A stretch of 25,341 nt of DNA from positions 1-25,341 of the forward strand of contig JBCCZS010000020.1 in the NCBI GenBank assembly GCA_039187035.1, given 5' to 3'. Position 1 is the first letter of the stretch. Every line of letters begins with the position of its first letter. This document shows positions 23,256-25,341 of the stretch, piece by piece. The position numbers and the translations under genes are program-made. The DNA is from JAJFFW01 sp039187035 (GTDB lineage Bacteria; Pseudomonadota; Alphaproteobacteria; Caulobacterales; Parvularculaceae). The notes beneath the pieces are model-generated. The model did no database searches, was not told where the DNA came from, and saw only the letters and a program-made list of their open reading frames with translations.

Positions 23256-23324
23256 GGGCCGGGGCGGCCGGCCGGCGCGCCGCCGGCTCGTTTCATCTTG
23301 GGGGTCGCCGCCGCGGGCTCGCCA

Positions 23325-23380
23325 TTTGGCGCGGGGCGCGGCATATCTCCGCTTTGGCGTGAGGCGCGCCATATCTCCGC
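23325..23380 (+). repeat. two-copy 28-bp tandem direct repeat upstream of lepB
   Basis: Units 23325-23352 and 23353-23380 match at 25 of 28 positions; each starts TTTGGCG and ends CATATCTCCGC. They abut exactly and end 32 bases before the lepB start. They may be a tandem operator or a replication-slippage duplication. Confidence 0.7.
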
Positions 23381-23412
23381 ATTGACGACGAACGGGGCGC
23401 AAGGGCAGGACG

Positions 23413-24261
23413 GTGAGCGTGGAAGAGCTATTGAAATCGGCGAAAGCCCGTTTCGCGGGGGGCGGGGCCGGGAAGGCCGACGCGAAGGCCGGCAAGGCCG
23501 ATGCGATGACGCCGCAGGAAGAGGCGTGGGACGTCGCCAAGACCGTCGTCTACGCCGTCGCGATCGCGCTCGTCTTGCGGATCGTCATTTTCCAGCCGTT
23601 CAACATTCCGTCCGGCTCCATGAAACCGACGCTGCTCGTCGGTGATTTTCTATTCGTTTCTAAACCGTCCTACGGCTATTCGCGCGCGTCGCTGGTTTAT
23701 CCGCTGACGCGCCTGCCGATCGACGGGCGGCTCTTCGGCGGCGAGGGGCCGGCGCGCGGCGACGTCGTCGTGTTTAAAAACCGACGCGAGGGCAACAAAG
23801 ACTACATCAAGCGCGTGATCGGCCTGCCGGGCGACCGCATCGACATGATCGACGGGCGGTTGCACATCAACGGCGTCGCTGTGCCCAAAGAACCGGCGGG
23901 CGAGCGACCGGATTTGTGCGGCGGGTCGGCGCAATTCGCCGGTGCGGCGCAGTCCTATGTGGAAACGCTGGCGAACGGCGTCAGCTACACCGTTGTGGAA
24001 TGCAGCGGGGATCGCGGCGGGTTGGACAATGTCGGGCCCTATCTCGTGCCGGCGGACCATTATTTCATGATGGGGGACAATCGCGACCGCAGTCAGGACA
24101 GCCGCGTCGGTTACCAGGTCGGGTACGTCCATAGCGACGACATCGTCGGCAAGGCCGAGCGCTTATTTTTCTCGGTCGACGGATCGAACGCGCAATTCTG
24201 GCAGATTTGGAAGTGGCCGGTATCAATCCGCTACGGGCGCATTCTCGCCCCCGTCGACTGA
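23413..24261 (+). CDS. lepB: signal peptidase I
   Basis: LepB removes signal peptides from exported proteins at the inner membrane. The 282-residue protein has a Lys/Ala/Gly-rich cytoplasmic start (1-35) and a single membrane segment (about 41-61). The catalytic Ser69 lies in NIPSGSMKPTLLVGD, the general base Lys133 in DYIKRVIGLPGDRI, and box E is GDNRDRSQDSR. The region between Lys133 and box E contains two cysteines (in PDLCGG and VECSGD), as in many alphaproteobacterial enzymes. Translation starts at a GTG with AGGA just before it. Gene order acpS-lepB-rnc-era is conserved. The enzyme would process the Sec-type exported proteins in this window. Confidence 0.95.
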   Translation: MSVEELLKSAKARFAGGGAGKADAKAGKADAMTPQEEAWDVAKTVVYAVAIALVLRIVIFQPFNIPSGSMKPTLLVGDFLFVSKPSYGYSRASLVYPLTRLPIDGRLFGGEGPARGDVVVFKNRREGNKDYIKRVIGLPGDRIDMIDGRLHINGVAVPKEPAGERPDLCGGSAQFAGAAQSYVETLANGVSYTVVECSGDRGGLDNVGPYLVPADHYFMMGDNRDRSQDSRVGYQVGYVHSDDIVGKAERLFFSVDGSNAQFWQIWKWPVSIRYGRILAPVD

Positions 24262-24285
24262 CGGCGCTAAGGGTCGATCCGGCGA

Positions 24286-24999
24286 ATGGCGAAACGGCGC
24301 GCCGCCCCGAAAAGTTTGGACGACCTGCAGGCGCAAATCGGCCACCGCTTCGACCGGACGGCCTTGCTTGAACGCGCGTTGACCCATTCCAGCCTTTCCG
24401 GCGGCGCAAAGCCCGTTCCCGACCTTGAGCGGCTCGAGTTTCTCGGCGACCGCGTTCTCGGCCTTTTCGCCGCCGAAACCTTGTGGCGACGGTTCCCTGA
24501 CCTGAACGAGGGCGAACTCGCCCCCCGCCTGAACGCGCTTGTGCGCAAAGAAACCTGCGCGCGCGCAAGCCGCTGGTGGGGGCTCGACGGCCTTATCCGG
24601 CTTTCCGACCAAGAAGACGCCGCCGGCGGACGCAACAAGACGGCGATCCTCGGCGACGTCTGCGAAGCGTTCCTCGGCGCGCTCTATATCGACGGCGGTT
24701 TGGACGCCGCGCGCAAAGCCTACGACGTCTTTTGGCTCGTAGAACTCGACAAGCTATTGCGTCGCCACCAGGACGCCAAAACGACGCTGCAAGAATGGTC
24801 GCAAGAGCGCCGACGCGGCACGCCGCACTACGTCGTCGTCAACGCGGCCGGGCCGGCGCACGCGCCCGATTTTTCGATCGAAGTGCGCATAGAGGGCTAC
24901 GCGCCGGCGGGCGGCGCCGGGCGGTCCAAGCGTCAGGCGCAAATGGCGGCGGCCGAGGCGTTTCTCGTTCGCGAAGGCGTTTGGGATCCGGAGACGTGA
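24286..24999 (+). CDS. rnc: ribonuclease III
   Basis: RNase III cuts double-stranded RNA in rRNA maturation and mRNA decay. The 237-residue protein has the signature ERLEFLGDRVL (48-58), with acidic metal ligands Glu51 and Asp55, and the second acidic pair Asp124 and Glu127 in GDVCEAFLGALYIDGG. A C-terminal double-stranded-RNA-binding domain follows (about 163-232, KTTLQEWSQ through SKRQAQMAAAEAFL). It starts 24 bases after lepB, and its stop overlaps the GTG start of era by two bases. Confidence 0.96.
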   Translation: MAKRRAAPKSLDDLQAQIGHRFDRTALLERALTHSSLSGGAKPVPDLERLEFLGDRVLGLFAAETLWRRFPDLNEGELAPRLNALVRKETCARASRWWGLDGLIRLSDQEDAAGGRNKTAILGDVCEAFLGALYIDGGLDAARKAYDVFWLVELDKLLRRHQDAKTTLQEWSQERRRGTPHYVVVNAAGPAHAPDFSIEVRIEGYAPAGGAGRSKRQAQMAAAEAFLVREGVWDPET

Positions 25000-25341
25000 G
25001 CGCGCCTTCTGAACAAGGGACGCGGTGCGGCGTCGTCGCCTTGATCGGCGCGCCGAACGCCGGCAAGTCGAGCCTCGTGAACGCGCTCGTCGGCGCCAAA
25101 GTCTCGATCGTCACGCATAAAGTGCAAACGACCCGCGCGCGGGTCCGCGGCGTTGCGGTCCGCGGGGCGACGCAACTCGTCTTTATCGACACGCCGGGGA
25201 TCTTTCAGCCCCGCCGCCGGCTCGACCGCGCCATGGTCGCCGCCGCTTGGGAAGGCCTTGCGGGCGTCGATGCTGTCGTCTTCGCCGCCGACGCCGCCAG
25301 CTGGCTCGCCGGCGCGGCGGGCGGCGACGCGGCGGCCAAAC
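24996..25341 (+). CDS. era: GTPase Era (partial, 5' end)
   Basis: The GTG at 24996, within the rnc stop region, opens a frame that runs off the window after 115 residues. It contains the G1 loop GAPNAGKSSLVNALVG, the G2 region with HKVQTTRARVRG, and G3 in FIDTPGIFQPRRRLDRAMV, all as in Era. Era binds 16S rRNA and supports small-subunit assembly; the KH domain would lie outside the window. Era normally follows rnc, so the identity is secure. The GTG overlap suggests translation coupled to rnc. Confidence 0.94.
   Translation, partial: MSAPSEQGTRCGVVALIGAPNAGKSSLVNALVGAKVSIVTHKVQTTRARVRGVAVRGATQLVFIDTPGIFQPRRRLDRAMVAAAWEGLAGVDAVVFAADAASWLAGAAGGDAAAK

Overview
This window is GC-rich DNA from what is most likely an alphaproteobacterium. 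The evidence is a short prolyl-tRNA synthetase without the inserted editing domain, a SAM-II type riboswitch upstream of the methionine genes, and the gene order folK, rpoZ, rel, pyrE ... pdxJ, acpS, lepB, rnc, era, which I recall as typical of that class. I cannot name the genus from sequence alone. Most of the window is housekeeping; I do not see a complete new defence, secretion or biosynthetic system.

Layout. Positions 1-640 hold the start of a minus-strand PilZ gene and a 5'-truncated DUF3291 remnant. Positions 643-3281 are paaBCDE, the accessory and reductase subunits of the phenylacetyl-CoA epoxidase. The catalytic subunit gene paaA is not upstream of paaB in this window. A rho-independent terminator follows paaE. 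Next come a 594-base gap and an isolated LacI-family regulator (3876-4892). Positions 4925-8682 form a methionine module: promoter, SAM-II riboswitch, homoserine O-acyltransferase, cystathionine gamma-synthase and homoserine dehydrogenase. Together they make homoserine, activate it and join it to cysteine, probably with feedback from S-adenosylmethionine.

Positions 8796-12182 carry proS, lolC/E and lolD in tight succession; the last two form the lipoprotein-releasing ABC transporter. A minus-strand set follows (12179-14054): a NYN-domain protein, a type-5 uracil-DNA glycosylase overlapping its end, and a four-helix membrane protein. From 14082 the plus strand carries folK, rpoZ, a bifunctional-looking (p)ppGpp synthetase/hydrolase and pyrE.

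The run is then interrupted (18177-22098) by an accessory segment. It holds a secreted propeller-like protein, a PhyH-type oxygenase, about 315 bases with no recognisable gene, a Tat-exported Ntn-hydrolase and an exported VOC-domain protein. The first half looks poorer in GC and has codon use unlike its neighbours. The conserved run resumes with pdxJ, acpS, lepB, rnc and the start of era, which runs off the end.

Points most worth a second look are: the DUF3291/missing-paaA junction; a segment downstream of the SAM-II riboswitch complementary to both its P1 strand and its pseudoknot strand; a RelA-type EFDD motif in a stringent factor that keeps an intact hydrolase site; the dual-coding acidic tail shared by the NYN and UDG genes; and a 28-bp tandem repeat upstream of lepB.
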